Shown: one piece after another, positions 24,361-38,017 of the stretch
How positions within the stretch are numbered: position 1 is the first letter of the stretch
Layout of the letters: the number at the start of each line of letters is the position of its first letter
Assembly (NCBI GenBank): GCA_947044365.1
Contig: OX345642.1
Coordinates: 2,851,598 to 2,915,597 of the forward strand
DNA: 64,000 nucleotides
Source: Petrosia ficiformis
Taxonomy: Eukaryota > Porifera > Demospongiae > Haplosclerida > Petrosiidae
Direction: 5' to 3'
Position numbers and translations under genes: made by a program
Notes under the pieces: model-generated
What the model saw: the letters and a program-made list of their open reading frames with translations, nothing else
Told to the model about the DNA's origin: nothing
The model's database searches: none

Positions 24361-27315
24361 GTATATTATCACAGGCCAGGACAAAGAAAATATATAGCTG
24401 TCCTAGTCTTGTTATTACTATAGAAGTGTATTTAATCAACTTCATAGTAAACAATCATTAAAATTAGAGTGAATAAACACTTTGAAGTATTAATTGTGAA
24501 TTCTGCACATGAGTAATTGTATAATAAAGTATTGAACTATTACATTTATACACAGAAAACTCATTACCGTACTTGATTACTACAACAGCAACATCAGGTA
24601 GTAATAAAAATATCGGTAATAGATAATAATAATACATAAATTACTGAACTATTCCATTTATACTCAGAAAACTCATTAACTTACTTGACTACTACAACAG
24701 CAACATCAGGTAGTAATAAAAATATCAGTATTCATGATGATTAATAATAATTGTATAATAAATTAAGTAATAAATTATTCTGTTCATACACAGAAAACTT
24801 ATAATCATAATTTGTACAATAATTAATTATTATACATAATAATTATATCATGTGAAGTTTTATGGAAATATAAAACTATAACATGGATAAATTTTACACT
24901 GTTGAGATTTTATGTCTATTAAAAACAGGTATTATATTACTCTTATAATACTATTAAAAGATTATAATACTCGTAACAAGTACATGTCAGTTCAAAGACA
25001 GTTAACTTTCCTTTTTACACAGAAAGTTTATCGATTTACCCATCTGTTACAGTAACTCGAACAGGAACATCAGGTATTAAACAACATGCCTGTTTACAAG
25101 TTCATGCTAGTATATATTTACACAGAATTGTAACAGTGACATAATTTATTTGGATAATTATTACAATGATATAAATTTTATGTATACATGTACTTAATTT
25201 ATACTTACTTACATACACAGGGCTGCTGATTAGTGCACACATACATTATGTATATACACATGTATACTATACACACATTCATACTAATATTGTGTGTCTG
25301 TGTTCGCCTGTACTGTATCTGTATGTCTGTACATTTGTATGTATATTGTAACAGGCCAGGACTAAGAAAATATATAGTTTGTATGTTCTTAAGTGCAAAT
25401 TTCATAATTTATTTCCCTTAATTATAATTGACACTTTCAGTGAACTGTATCAATCCTGGACAGATCAGATTAGTGGATGGATATCATCAGTTTGATGGAA
25501 GGGTTGAGATATGTATTAATGGAGAATGGGGCACAGTTTGTCATTATTTATGGGATTATAATGATGCTAAAGTAGTGTGTAGACAACTTGGACATCCAGA
25601 AGCTGGTGAGTCGATTGATAGTTAAGAAAATATTTTTTTCTAAACATGTATTATTATAAACACTTTTTCATGAAATATTTGAGGCTGGTATTTTGCCTGT
25701 AACTACGGTATATACACAAATATAATCAAGCTATTAGTGCATATGATAACATATACCAAATATAGGCTTACAAGTTTGTTCCAAATGATGTCATAAATCA
25801 CAATCTTGTGAGGGTTATATAACATCCAAGAATATAAACCAACTGTTTCAGGAATCTGACTTGGAATTGCATTGAACCCAAGACTTTCTGCATGTTATCA
25901 CCAGACGCTTTGTGTTGGCTTTATGCAATACATTATATCATATTTGTTCACTACAATTTGTGATATAAACTATATGTGCTAAACCCCATAGGCATATGAA
26001 GCAGTTCAGAATACATGTAATTTTGGCAAGCGAAGTGACACAAAAGATTTGTGCCTAATTAATTTGTACTCAAGTCTCAAGAAATTTCCCTTTAGGGGGG
26101 ATTAGCCTGGCCCCCAATCTAAAACCAAGTGGTGTCTAGCCTATGCTAAACCCATAGTTTCAAACTATGAATAATAATTATGATTGTGCATACCATGTTT
26201 TATGATAATCTTGTGTGCAAGACCCATACCATAAGAAAGGTACGGGTCAGTCTGGTGTGTAAGACTAGTTTTATAACAGCACTTAATTCTTCTTGCTCTA
26301 ATAGATGCAAAAGCATATAATAATAGTTATTTTGGAGAAGAAGTAGGGCAGATTAAACTCCAAGTGAATTGTGTTGGTGATGAAAGTGCACTCCTAGACT
26401 GTAATTATACAATAGATTCTTACGATTGCTATTATTATCAAGCTGCTGGTGTAGAATGCATAGGTATGTTAATCACATGTTGTGTAACTGTGTAAGTGTC
26501 TCTATTCCGTTACTTTATTGTAAAATAGAACATATTACAAAATAATAGGTAATTCCAGTAGATGCTCATATGATGGTGAACTACATCTAGTTGGAGGTGA
26601 GAGTGATAATGAAGGGAGAGTTGAGATTTGTATTAATGGAGAATGGGGTACAGTATGTGATGACTCATGGGACAACAATGATGCTAAAGTTGTGTGTAGA
26701 CAACTAGGATACTCAACAAATGGTTTGTATTGTCTAAATATATATTTACTGACTCATATGAGAATGCACTCATCTCTACTTTTGTGTGCATCCTAGCTTA
26801 TAAGTAAAAAACTGTAAAATTGCAAACATTCCTGACTTCATTTGCAAACTACATGGACTGATCAATTATAATTATGTAATATACATATGTAGGTGCTCTA
26901 GGCCAACAAGGAGCCCACTATGGTGAGGGCACAGGAGAAATATATCTTGATGAAATGGGTTGTTCTGGAAATGAATCCAATTTACTGCATTGTTCTCACC
27001 TTCCTGTTGGTGTTCATGATTGTAAACATAAAGAAGATGCCGGAGTCAGATGTCCACAGACAAGTTTATATATGGAGCGTAAGTATAATACCACAGTATA
27101 ATTATACTTTGTTGTAGTATACAGCACTAATAAATTAATATCGTGTATGAACATTATTTTTTATATATAGCTGCTTCACTTCCTATTGCACAAAGAGCAG
27201 GAATTACTGTTGGAGCTGTTGTTATAGTGATTTCACTGCCAACAATTTTTGTTATATTTGTTATGTGCTATATAAGAAGAAAGAGACTGAGAGAAAAAAA
27301 CAGTATGAACACAAT

Positions 27316-28020
27316 TTTTATGGTCCATAGGGCCGCCATCCCTATGATTGCTTTCCCACGGGGTCGAGCGCTCGGTCAATTAATGGGCGTGGTGCGTAAT
27401 AAAACTCGCGCTGAGCTCTGCTGCAGAAAGAAAGAAAGCTGCTAGGAACTAATAGCGATCTATTGTACCTGCAATATATTTCAAAAGTTCTACAAGATCC
27501 TTTAAAAGGTAAGGAGAGTAGGTAATCAAAATAATAACTATATTATAGGCTCATTAGGCTGTTGTGTTTCAGGCTTGATAAAGTCCGGGAGCCGAGATGC
27601 TGAATACCGAGCAATCATAGGGGTTCTCTGTATATCTTGTTCTTGTATTTTTATGGTCCGTAGGGCCATCCCTATATTTGCTTACCACGGGAATGAATTT
27701 TATGTTTGTGGCCACCTGCGCGACTATCCGTAAGTTGCACGTTGCGTCATTCACGGGGCTCTGTGCTAATAACTGTTGTATATAGCAGAGAAACAGTATA
27801 AATATTATCCAAGAATCTTTAACAAGTAAGTATAATAGTCATAATTTAGAACCTTGAAGGAGCACTTCAGTCTGTTCATCAAAGATCTGTGTACTTAGAC
27901 TGCATGCAATCAGGCTTACACTTACTTCTTCAGGCCCCAGCTTTTGAGTACACAGAAAGGTAGAGACACTAGTGCTATCAGCAATGATTGATACATAGTC
28001 ATCACAAAGCAATTATAGGG
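27316..28020 (+). repeat. Dispersed repeat, double copy, in unit C intron
   Basis: Two starts resembling TTTTTATGGTCCATAGGGCC (27316 and about 27649) are followed by the words CCATCCCTAT and GGTCAATTAATGGGCG. The block ends with GTACACAGAAAGGTAGAG and GCAATGATTGATACATAG, as in the LPCAT-intron copy at 3816-4110. It separates the membrane exon (to 27302) from the tail exon (28077). Short open frames here have no recognised domain. Confidence 0.65.
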
Positions 28021-28539
28021 ATACTTTTTCTCAATATAAATTATCTTGTTATTATTATGTTCCACAACTTTAACAGCTGATCTTGGAAAGCCAGATGCTA
28101 TAAGTCTAGAAAATTTACATATTCAGAATAATAGTGCTTACTGTAGTCTTGTGAGGCCTTATCCTGCTCCACTATACAGTAATATTTCAGAGGTGAATTT
28201 GCATCCATACATGAGCATAATTACAACTATTTTTGTGATATTTTTGTGATAATAAATATGATTTAGTTTATCCATACTCATAAACTAATATTTACTGTGT
28301 CGACATGAATTAGTAAATATATTTTAATTATAATTATAAATGATAACTCAAGACTGTGTAGTACCTGCAAACTAAAATTAAGTTAAACATATCTCTATAC
28401 AGGCCGTAGAGTCACCTACAGTTATTGATGACGAAAATGATTATGAAATTGTGCTTTAGTAAGCCAGAGAATGAATTATGCATAATTATCATAGATATTT
28501 TAAAATGTTTTACAGTGAAGTCATACCGGGTAATTATTA

Positions 28540-29488
28540 TTTTTTTTTTATTTAAAAAATAAAAATAAATAAATAAATTAATTAATAAATAATGATGATA
28601 AAGTATAATAGTCGATCAGTTATGGACCTTACTCTCAGAGAGGGCAAGATCTATAGCAGCACAGTCAGGTTTAATAGGATGATGATATGAGGACCTAGCA
28701 CGATGAAGACACATATATAATTGCTGATCTAATTAACGAGAAACCAAGACGACACCTGAGCCAATTCAATACATGAGAATAAGGCTGATTATTTCTGATT
28801 GAGATCATAGAAGCCACAAACACAGTGGGAAGGAAGGCAAGAAGGAATCCAACCATACCTTGCATAAAGCATCACGAAAAGCACCTTTAGAGCAAACCCA
28901 TAAATTGACAATGGGATTTAACCATGTCGAGGCATCTTTCTCCCCAGCCACGTCTAAAGATCGCTGGAAGGAGCTAGGGAATACGTAGTATAGTTCTTGA
29001 GCCAAAGTTGATAATTGCAATCTGAGATCTTTTCTAATGTCAGCCTTTCTTTGAGAGATATCGGCCAAAATAGTCAATATGGACTAATTAGAGGAAAGGA
29101 TGATGGAAGAAACTAGAGGACCAGTAATAAATAAAGAAGAGTTAAACTGAGAATCAGCAGTTGACAAGGGATTTAGGATTCATAAGTAGGCAGACATATC
29201 AAAGTCCTGAATTCATCATTAAAAGCACTCTGACTAGTCAAGGTAGGTATAGAAGGTTGATATCGTATAGTGTCCTCGAGAGGTTGAAGGTAATTCTTCA
29301 CATTAGGAATAGTTCTGAGAAAATAAGTCCACTTGCTAGAGAGCTAAGGTTTCAATATCTTCATTTGAGCAGAGAGATAAACGTCGCTCATGATGAGCAA
29401 TCAACTTCTTAGAAGATAACTTTTGCTGAGGTCTCTGCAACAACAATGATGGCATGACCATAGCCACATAAAGTGCTACTGATTCGAG
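28540..29488 (-). mobile_element. Decayed retroelement ORF fragment 2
   Basis: On the minus strand the frame at 28805-29077 includes SSFQRSLDVAGEKDASTWL and GAFRDALC. Further downstream on that strand come LNWLRCRLGFSLIRSAI and, in another frame, CAAIDLALSES. Order and wording match the same class of retroelement protein as fragment 1. The plus-left border is a T/A-rich run (28540-28590). The other border joins directly to the middle of a receptor exon at 29491, so it replaced the 5' part of unit D. Confidence 0.6.
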
Positions 29489-29490
29489 GG

Positions 29491-30809
29491 CAAGTGAATT
29501 GTGTTGGTGATGAAAGTGCACTCCTAGACTGTAATTATACAATAGATTTTTATGATTGCTATTATTATCAAACTGCTGGTGTAGAATGCATAGGTATGTT
29601 AATCACATGTTGTGTAACTGTGTAAGTGTCTCTATTCCGTTACTTTATTGTAAAATAGAACATATTACAAAATAATAGGTAATTCCAGTAGATGCTCATA
29701 TGATGGTGAACTACATCTAGTTGGAGGTGAGAGTGATAATGAAGGGAGAGTTGAGATTTGTATTAATGGAGAATGGGGTACAGTGTGTGATGACTCATGG
29801 GACAACGATGATGCTAAAGTTGTGTGTAGACAATTAGGATACTCAACAAATGGTTTGTATTGTCTGACTACACTCATCGATCTCTACATTTATATGTTCA
29901 CCTTAAAACAAACTGTGGAGTTGCAAACATTACTGAGTTCATTTGGCAAAGTATATTGATTAACAATGATTATGTAATACACTAATAGGTGCTCTAGGCC
30001 AACAAGGAGCCCACTATGGTGAGGGCACAGGAGAAATACATTTTGATGAAATAGGGTGTTCTGGAAATGAATCAAATATGCTGCTATGTTCTCACCTTCC
30101 TGTTGGTGTTCATGATTGTAAACATAAAGAAGATGCCGGAGTCAGATGTCCACATACAATTTCATATATGGAGGTAAGTATTATATTTACCATGTACTTT
30201 ATAGTGGTAAACAATGATTAATTTACTAATATTAATTAATATCATGTATGAACATTATTTTTCATACGTAGCTGCTTCTCTTCCTATTGCACAACTAGCA
30301 GGAATTACTGTTGGAGTTGTTGTTATAGTGATTTCACTGCCAACAGGTTTTGCTATACTTGTTATGTGCTACATAAGAAGAAAGAGACTGAGAGAAAAAA
30401 ACAGTACGAAAACAATTTTCTTGTATTTTATAATTATGTTTTACACCTTTAGCAGCTGATCTTGGAAATCAGGATTCTACAGGACCAGAAAAATTAGATA
30501 TTCAGGAAAATAGTGCTTACTGTCATGTTATGAAGCATCGTCCTGAGCCACTAAACAATAATATTTCAGAGGTGAATTTGCATGCATAAATATGACTATT
30601 TTGTAATAATTTACATGATTGTGTTCCATATGACTAGCTATTCTGTTATCCATACTCACAAACTAATATTAGATATATTTTAATTATAATAATTATAATG
30701 CTACCCAAGACTGTGTATTTGATTGAATTAAGTTAAACATATCTCTATACAGGTTGTAGAGTCCTAAAGTTATTGATGGTGAAAATGATTATGAAATTAT
30801 GTTTTAGTA
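29491..30809 (+). pseudogene. Unit D: 3' receptor fragment with frameshifts
   Basis: It begins inside the second SRCR2 exon (29491-29593), just after retroelement fragment 2. SRCR3 is at 29679-29852 and 29989-30173, the membrane exon at 30272-30403, and the tail at 30456-30571 and 30753 onwards. The SRCR3 exon ends GAGGTAAGT where intact units have GAGTGTAAGT, so the next exon is out of frame. The last exon has lost two bases (GAGTCCTAA), giving an early stop. The second ITAM tyrosine codon TAC has become AAC. It has no signal peptide, SMB or SRCR1, so it is non-functional. Confidence 0.85.
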
Positions 30810-31690
30810 ATGGTGTGTAAGCCAGAGAAGGAATTGTGTATAATTATTATATTTTGAAGTTTTACAGTGATGTTATATTTTTACATAATTATACATTTAA
30901 AAACAAAATTATTTATCTTCAACTGTTTATATATCAGGCCAGCCAATGGCAAACCAGTATATTTTCATTCAATATTATAATGCATTATTGATTAACAGTC
31001 CCATTAATAATCACTGAACTCCATTTAAGACGAAATACTAGACTATACAAAAAATTACATTTTTTCTGTGAATACACTGATGTGAATTAGCTCACAAAAT
31101 ATAAAGCAGCAGGCATTTATTGGGAGTGTGAGGAAACAAAAAATGTTGGGTGTGTGAATTGACCAAATTTTAAGGGTTTTGAGTTTGAAGTGATGCCATA
31201 ATTTTGCAGGAAAAATTTACAATTTGCATTCTTTTCCCCCACAAAAATGTAGCGTACTAATGATCCTATTGCCAAACTCATTTTCCCTGTAAAAACCATA
31301 CAAATATTCCTACAGTAGGGAAGACCAAAGTTTTCCTGTGATAGGTCTTGCTAATTTAATTGCTAGCTTATTGTGATGTGCGACTGAAGTATAATATAAT
31401 TATACTATTATTTAGTATAATATGCATGCAGATTTTGTACGTATACTGAGTAAATTGTGTGGAGTTTTATACACCTGAAATTGAAGATTACTGCAAATAA
31501 AGATATTTTATATATAATACTGTAACTGTATGATAGTTCATTTCAGCATCACAATTTTATACATGTACTCACTCATACAATATCTAATAAACAATAAATA
31601 AAAACTCACAAATTTTATACTCAATAATTATGAATATGTAATGCAGATTTTGGGGGTTGAGGGAGAGCCATAGCCCCCTCTGCCGCCCTG
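30810..31690. other. Unit-to-unit spacer
   Basis: Spacer shared between units (compare 38020-39020 and 45480-46440), with common words such as CAGCCAATGGCAAACCAGTA and AATTGCTAGCTTATTGTGATG. No coding feature can be supported; short frames differ between copies. Confidence 0.6.
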
Positions 31691-31691
31691 T

Positions 31692-32243
31692 AACAGATGA
31701 AGATTTAGGTGAAGAGAATAATTATAAGAATATATATGAGCTACTATATAGAACCATGGTATTTTGGCAAGTTTCTGAAAAGGAAATTCCACTATAGGTA
31801 CATTAATTATTCAGTTTATGTAAACTGATGATTGTTGATTGAAGTTAAGTTGTGTGTTCTACAGAATTATTGTTGAAATCAATCTGTTAGTTAACTTCAC
31901 CGTAACACATAATACATAAGATCACATCTATTTGCTCTGACAAGTAAAATGTGTCAATGCTTGCATAAAACGGTTAATGTTATTTCCTCATATGTATAAA
32001 TAGGTGTATCATTGATGATAAGTGAAAACATAGTTTTTAGTAACAACTGTATGTACTCAACTAATACAAAATCATTCCATAATATATTAACATGGCAACT
32101 AATATCTACGACTATGTATTGCCGTTTGTTAGAAAACAAACTACTATTTTTGATGCATATGGAATCAATCTATTATTTTCTATACTACAGATCAATTCAA
32201 GCAACTATTTACTAATAATCCTGACTATTTGTCACTATACTAA
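31692..32243 (+). pseudogene. Decayed LPCAT 3' exons upstream of unit E
   Basis: ACAGATGAAGATTTAGGTG, then TATATATGAGCTAC, matches the end of the 8198-8435 LPCAT exon. At 32191-32243, ATCAATTCAAGCAACTATTT plus AATAATCCTGACTATTTG matches the last LPCAT exon, but the frame ends early in TAA. The intervening intron also matches LPCAT (CATGGCAACTAATATCTA). Confidence 0.8.
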
Positions 32244-32514
32244 ATTCATTACTTTGTAAATATTATAAAATTTAATTATCCTTACAAAAGGTGACAAAGA
32301 GTATTGGTTGTAAGGAGTCACTAAATAATGTTATATTTCTCATATGGTATAAAATGGATATTAGATGTATTGGCATTGTTAGGTTTATATGAGAATGTAT
32401 TTGTTCTCACTCAGGCATGTGAAATTATTTGTATTATATTGTTTGTATAAGTATTATACTATTTTGAATACATAGCTACAATACTATCCTTACATGAAGT
32501 GACAACCACATTCA

Positions 32515-32580
32515 TTCTTGTTTTCACCAGTTAATAATTGTTACCAAATGTTTCAGTAGTTATACACCAGTGGTATATAT
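32515..32580. repeat. Solo Penelope-like arm upstream of unit E exon 1
   Basis: GTTTTCACCAGTTAATAATT, then ACCAAATGTTTCAGTAGTTA, matches the element arm and ends about 55 bp before the ATG at 32633. Confidence 0.65.
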
Positions 32581-32632
32581 AATAGGGAGTAGATGTAGAC
32601 CAATATTGCAGAAGTTTGCTTAGTATTCAGTC

Positions 32633-35600
32633 ATGTGGATAATAAAGTGTGTGATTCTAGTCCTAATATGTCTGCTGCAGCTGCAACTAAATTTGGCACA
32701 ACTAAAAAATCCATCCACCAAAGGTTAGTAGTTAGTACAGCTGTTAAAAATTTTTCATCATCACATTGTGTCATACACTATTAGGCTCTTGTATAGAGAG
32801 TGGATACACCAAGTGTCTAGTGGTGGAAGGTTTTGTTTTAGATTGTTACTGTGATAACGCCTGCCTGCATTTTATTGATTGTTGCACAGATATTTACCAA
32901 CTGGATGTCTGTGAAACCTGTAAGTACATTGACTGATAAGTGATAAAATATATATAAATAATTATAACACACACCTCTGAGATCCTAACAAAGGATCTTT
33001 GCTCATACATGTGTATTCAAGCAACTCATCACATAATATGTAAGAGTTGACTATCCATTAACTCATTTCTATAAAAATAGTTATAGGAACAGAATGTACT
33101 TCAGGTTCTGTAAGACTTGTTGGAGGATTAAGACCATATGAAGGATTAGTGGAAGTATGTATATTTCAGTCATGGCATCCAGTGTGTAACTCCTCATTCT
33201 CATATCCTGAAGCTCTTGTGACTTGTAATTGGCTTGGATATACAGCTACATTGAGTAATGAATAATTATTATTATGCATTAATATTTATTTATATGTCTA
33301 TTTTGTCTTAGATTCTCATAACAGAACAATTCAGCTTCTGAATAATACTACTAGTATAGACAATAGAACAGTTTATGGATCAAAGTGCATTGGTAATGAA
33401 TCCCGTTTAACTGAATGTCTGATTGATTTTAGGTATTGTGTACCTAGTGATGAACAAGCAACAGTGAAATGTATTCCTATAGGTAGGTACATGTTGTGAT
33501 GTGACTTAGCAGATGATGTTTTATAAATTACACTTATACACAATGCACATAAGTACACTAAACCCACAAGCATGTGCACAGAATTCCCAATTAATACTTC
33601 AAAGTGTTCATTCACTAAAATTTTTTTGATTGTTTACTATGTGAAGTTAATTAAATACACTTCTATAGTGATAACAAGACTAGGACAGTTTATATTAATC
33701 AGATTTACAGTTTAAGTCTCACCATTTTTTGTTTTAGCCTAGTGTGGTAGGATTAAGCAAATATCAACATTAATTGTGCCCTGGGTCACCTGTATATTTT
33801 TTTGTATATACCCATGAATACCAAAACTCAATTTGCATAAACTCAATTTATTGTTCAATTTCACAGCATCATACTTAATTATACCTACTTGGCTTTTGTT
33901 ATCTATCTGTTAGTGAATATAAGTGTGTAATTCTAATATTTAATTTAAGTTCACTGGATTAGCTGCTTATATTATGAACATAATTTTGCTGCTTTGGAAT
34001 TCAATGCCATCAAGTTACAATAGCTTCTCACACTAGCTACTAGTTAATCAGCTTGTTCGTCTGTGTGAACATTCACTTAATGTAATTATTTATTGATGAG
34101 TAATTGTATAATAAAGAACTGAACTATTCCATTTATACACAGGAAACTCATTAACTTACTTGATTACTACAACAGCATCAGGTAGTAATAAAAATATCAG
34201 TATTCATATTGATAATAATAATTGTATAACAAATTAAAGAAATTAATAAACTATTCTGTTCATACGCAGAAAACTCATTAACTTACTTGATTACTATACA
34301 ATAGTTATGCACATGCATATATTACTTTGATGAATACCAAATATATACATTATTATAATCATAATTTGTACATTACAAATAATAATTAATTACTATACAT
34401 ATAATAATTATATCATGTGACTAACATGGATACATTATACACTAATGAGATTGTACTCATTGTTTTATATTTGTTTTCACCAATCAATTATAATTGTGTT
34501 TAATAACCAAACATTTCAGTAGTTATGCAACTAACTTCATCTATGGTATACAAATATACATCAGGTAGTATTCCTTTTTCTTTATTCAGAGCACCTTCCT
34601 CTTTGTGTATGTGCCAAGACTCCATCATACAACAAAGATGTGTGAATGTTTGGCAATCAATTACCATAGTGTTGTCCCAATCAATCCTGCATGTGATCAG
34701 TAGAGATAACATGCTCAGCCAGGCAGGACATGCATCCTCGTTGTATGATGGAGACTTAGTATAAATAGTAGAATGTATTTGTATGTATTATTAACCACCG
34801 ATGAAGGTAGTTGCATAACTACCAAAATGTTTGGTTATTGATAGGTGAAAACAAATATAAAACAATGAATATTACACTACTCAATCATTCAGGACTTTTT
34901 CAATAATGAGATGTGTATTAAAAACAGCTATTATATTACTTTTATATTATAATACTATTAAAACATTATAATACTCTTAAGTACATGTTAGTTCAGTGAT
35001 ATGGAACTTTGCTTTTTACGCAGAAAGTTTATCAATTTACCCATCTGCCACAGTAACTTTAACAGAAACATCAGGTATTAAAACACATGCATATTTACAT
35101 GTTCATGCTAGTATATATTTACACAGAACAATAACAGTGACATAATTTATTTGAATAATTATTATAATGATATAAATTATGTATACATAATTTATATTTA
35201 CTTACATACACAGTGCTGCTGATTAATTATATATAATATATGCATAAATTCATACTAATATTGTGTGTCTGTGTCTGTGTCTGCCAGCTCTGTATGTCTG
35301 TACATTTGTATGTATATTATCACAGGCCAGCTTTGGTTGACAAAGAAAACTTTGCATATAGTTTCTCTTTAAGTGCAAATTTCATAATTGATTTTAGTTA
35401 ATTGTCAGTTTCAGTGAACTGCAGCAATCCTGGACAGATCAGATTAGTGGATGGATATCATCAGTTTGATGGAAGGGTTGAGATATGTATTAATGGAGAA
35501 TGGGGCACAGTTTGTAATAATTTATGGGATTATAATGATGCTAAAGTAGTGTGTAGACAACTTGGACATCCAGAAGCTGGTGAGTCGATTGATGTATTAT

Positions 35601-35937
35601 TATGAACACTTATTTGTATTTGAGGCTGATATTTTCCCTATAACTACTGTGCACAAATAACTATAATCACGCTATTAGTATATATGATAACATATACCAA
35701 ATATGGGCTTAGAGGTTTGTTTCCAATTGATGTGATAAATCTTGTGAAGGTTATATCACATCTGGATACAAACCAAAGGTGTCATATTATGTGCTTATTA
35801 TATATTACACTATGATATTATGTGGTATAATAGCAAGGTCTAATATAAATTATCTTGGTGATGACATTATAGTAATGTATACGATAATACTACAAATGTA
35901 ACATGCTATTTTTACAATATAATTATATATATTATAT

Positions 35938-35970
<33 letters not shown>

Positions 35971-38017
35971 CAAACACATAGTAGTAAGTTTATTTTGTGT
36001 CTATATGAATACGCTCTGTAGGTGGCAGTGGAGTAGGTAACGGTCTTGAAGAAACTACACATAATTAAACACTCCTTAAAAGCACATCTGCCATATTAAT
36101 ATTATACATAGTGTTTAGTGTTTGAGAAATGTTGTGGAAGTCAGATTGATTTAGTCAGATGTTGCTTGAACCTTTCAGATTGTGGAGAGCATTATATCCA
36201 AAATGTACACTTGATTTATAAACGTTTGCATAGGCTGAAGGCATTTAAGAGACTCTGTGACTTAGTATTATATAGCAAGTTTAAATATTGATTTGAGACT
36301 GAAGCATGACAAAATTAGAAACAAAGGAAATTGAATAATCAGGAATCTGACTAGGAGTTGAACCCAGGATCTTCTGCATGATATCTACTCTATGGCACCA
36401 GACTCTTGATGGCTTTGCATCGGCTTTATGCAATCATTAGGCATTATATCATATTTCTTCACTGCAATTTGTGATATAAACTACATGTGCTAAACCCATA
36501 GTTTCAATCTATGTATAAAAATATAGCATTATTATACCTCATATCATGTATTATGATAGCACTTATTCCTCTTGTTCTAATAGATGCACAAGCATATAAT
36601 AATAGTTATTTTGGAGAAGAAGTAGGGCAGATTAAACTCCAAGTGAATTGTGTTGGTGATGAAAGTGCACTCCTAGACTGTCATCATGCAATAGATTCTT
36701 ACGATTGCTATTATTATCAAGCTGCTGGTGTAGAATGCATAGGTATGTTAATCACATGTTGTGTAACTGTGTAAGTGTCTCTAGTCTGTTACTTTATTGT
36801 AAAATAGAACATATTACAAAATAATAGGTAATTCCAGTAGATGCTCATATGATGGTGAACTACATCTAGTTGGAGGTGAGAGTGATAATGAAGGGAGAGT
36901 TGAGATTTGTATTAATGGAGAATGGGGCACAGTGTGTGATGACTCATGGGACAACAATGATGCTAAAGTTGTGTGTAGACAACTAGGATACTCAGCAAAT
37001 GGTTTGTATTGACATATTTACTGACTACACTCATCTCTACATTTATATGTTCACTTTAAAACAAACTGTGAATTTGCAAACATTACTGAGTTCATTTGGC
37101 AAAGTATATTGATTAACAATGATTATGTAATACACTAATAGGTGCTCTAGGCCAACAAGGAGCCCACTATGGTGAGGGCACAGGAGAAATACATTTTGAT
37201 GAAATAGGCTGTTCTGGAAATGAATCAAATATTCTGCTATGTTCTCACCTTCCTGTTGGTGTTCATGATTGTAAACATAAAGAAGATGCCGGAGTCAGAT
37301 GTCCACATACAATTTCATATATGGAGTGTAAGTATTATGTTTACCTTGTACTTTATAGTGGTATACAATGATTAATTTACTAATATTAATTAGTATGAAC
37401 ATTATTTTTCATATGTAGCTGCTTCTCTTCCTATTGCACAACTAGCAGGAATTACTGTTGGAGTTGTTGTTATAGTGATTTCACTGCCAACAGGTTTTGC
37501 TATACTTGTTATGTGCCACCTAAGGAGAAAGAGACGGAGAGAAAAAAACAGTACGAAAACAATTTTTCTTTTTATTTTATAATTGTGTTCCACATTTTTA
37601 ACAGCTAATCTTGGAAATCAGGGTTCTACAGGACCAGAGAAATTAGATATTCAGGAAAATAGTACTTACTGTCATGTTATGAAGCATCGTCCTGAGCCAC
37701 TATACAATAATATTTCAGAGGTGAATTTACATGCATACATGAGCATAAAAATGACTATTTTTGTTATAATCTATAATTATAGTATAATAGTTTTCATATG
37801 ATTGTGTTCCATATGAATAGCTATTCTGTTATTCATACTCACAGACTAATATTAAATATATTTTCATTATAAATCATAATTATAATGCTACTCAAGACTG
37901 TGTATTAAATTGAAATTAGTACCTGCAAACCAATAATAAATTAAACATATCTCTATGCAGGTTTTAGAGTCAGCTAAAGTTGTTGATGATGAAAATGATT
38001 ATGAAATTATGCTTTAG
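32633..38017 (+). CDS. Unit E: SMB-3xSRCR receptor with ITAM-like tail (549 aa)
   Basis: Complete model. Exons: 32633-32723 (signal peptide), 32785-32919 (SMB), 33081-33254 and 33312-33482 (SRCR1), 34143-34181 (stalk), 35024-35074 (stalk), 35415-35579 and 36584-36742 (SRCR2), 36828-37001 and 37142-37327 (SRCR3), 37419-37550 (membrane, followed by [10 protein letters not shown]), 37605-37720 and 37961-38017 (tail). The total of 1,650 nt is in one frame. This is the shortest stalk in the array: one usable 39-nt mini-exon, plus a second near 34270 that has lost its donor. SMB differs from unit B mainly between cysteines 2-3 (LVVEGFVLD) and 5-6 (LHFID). The tail has YCHV-x8-YNNI and DYEIML. The SRCR2 exons and the intron between them are nearly identical to unit B, pointing to recent duplication or conversion. 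Ligand unknown. Confidence 0.88.
34455..34870 (-). mobile_element. Penelope-like inverted-arm element in unit E
   Basis: Orthologous position to the unit B element, with both arms present. The minus-strand frame keeps [13 protein letters not shown] and SWHIHKEE. The right arm on plus reads CCGATGAAGGTAG, TTGCATAACTACC, AAAATG: a 7-bp stem with a GCAT loop next to a hammerhead-like word, with GAAA changed to AAAA. Confidence 0.6.

Larger units (their letters stand above)
22361..28459 (+). pseudogene. Unit C: receptor copy lacking signal peptide and half of SMB
   Basis: The 5' end is lost: the solo Penelope-like arm runs straight into the middle of the SMB exon (22361-22449). Later exons are intact: 22616-22789 and 22846-23016 (SRCR1), stalk 24556-24597, 24668-24709 and 25023-25073, 25441-25605 and 26305-26463 (SRCR2), 26549-26722 and 26893-27078 (SRCR3), 27171-27302 (membrane), 28077-28192 and 28403-28459 (tail). 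The tail is the closest to a classical ITAM in the window: YCSL-x8-YSNI, followed by NDYEIVL. Introns are heavily rearranged: an inverted segment and a retroelement fragment follow SRCR1, and a dispersed repeat splits membrane and tail exons. A surface protein would need an alternative first exon, and I see no convincing one. It could still donate sequence by gene conversion. Confidence 0.8.

Noticed and set aside
29161..29412. Plus-strand 83-codon ORF upstream of unit D
   Set aside because: It overlaps retroelement fragment 2, whose minus-strand frame carries the motifs; the plus frame has none.
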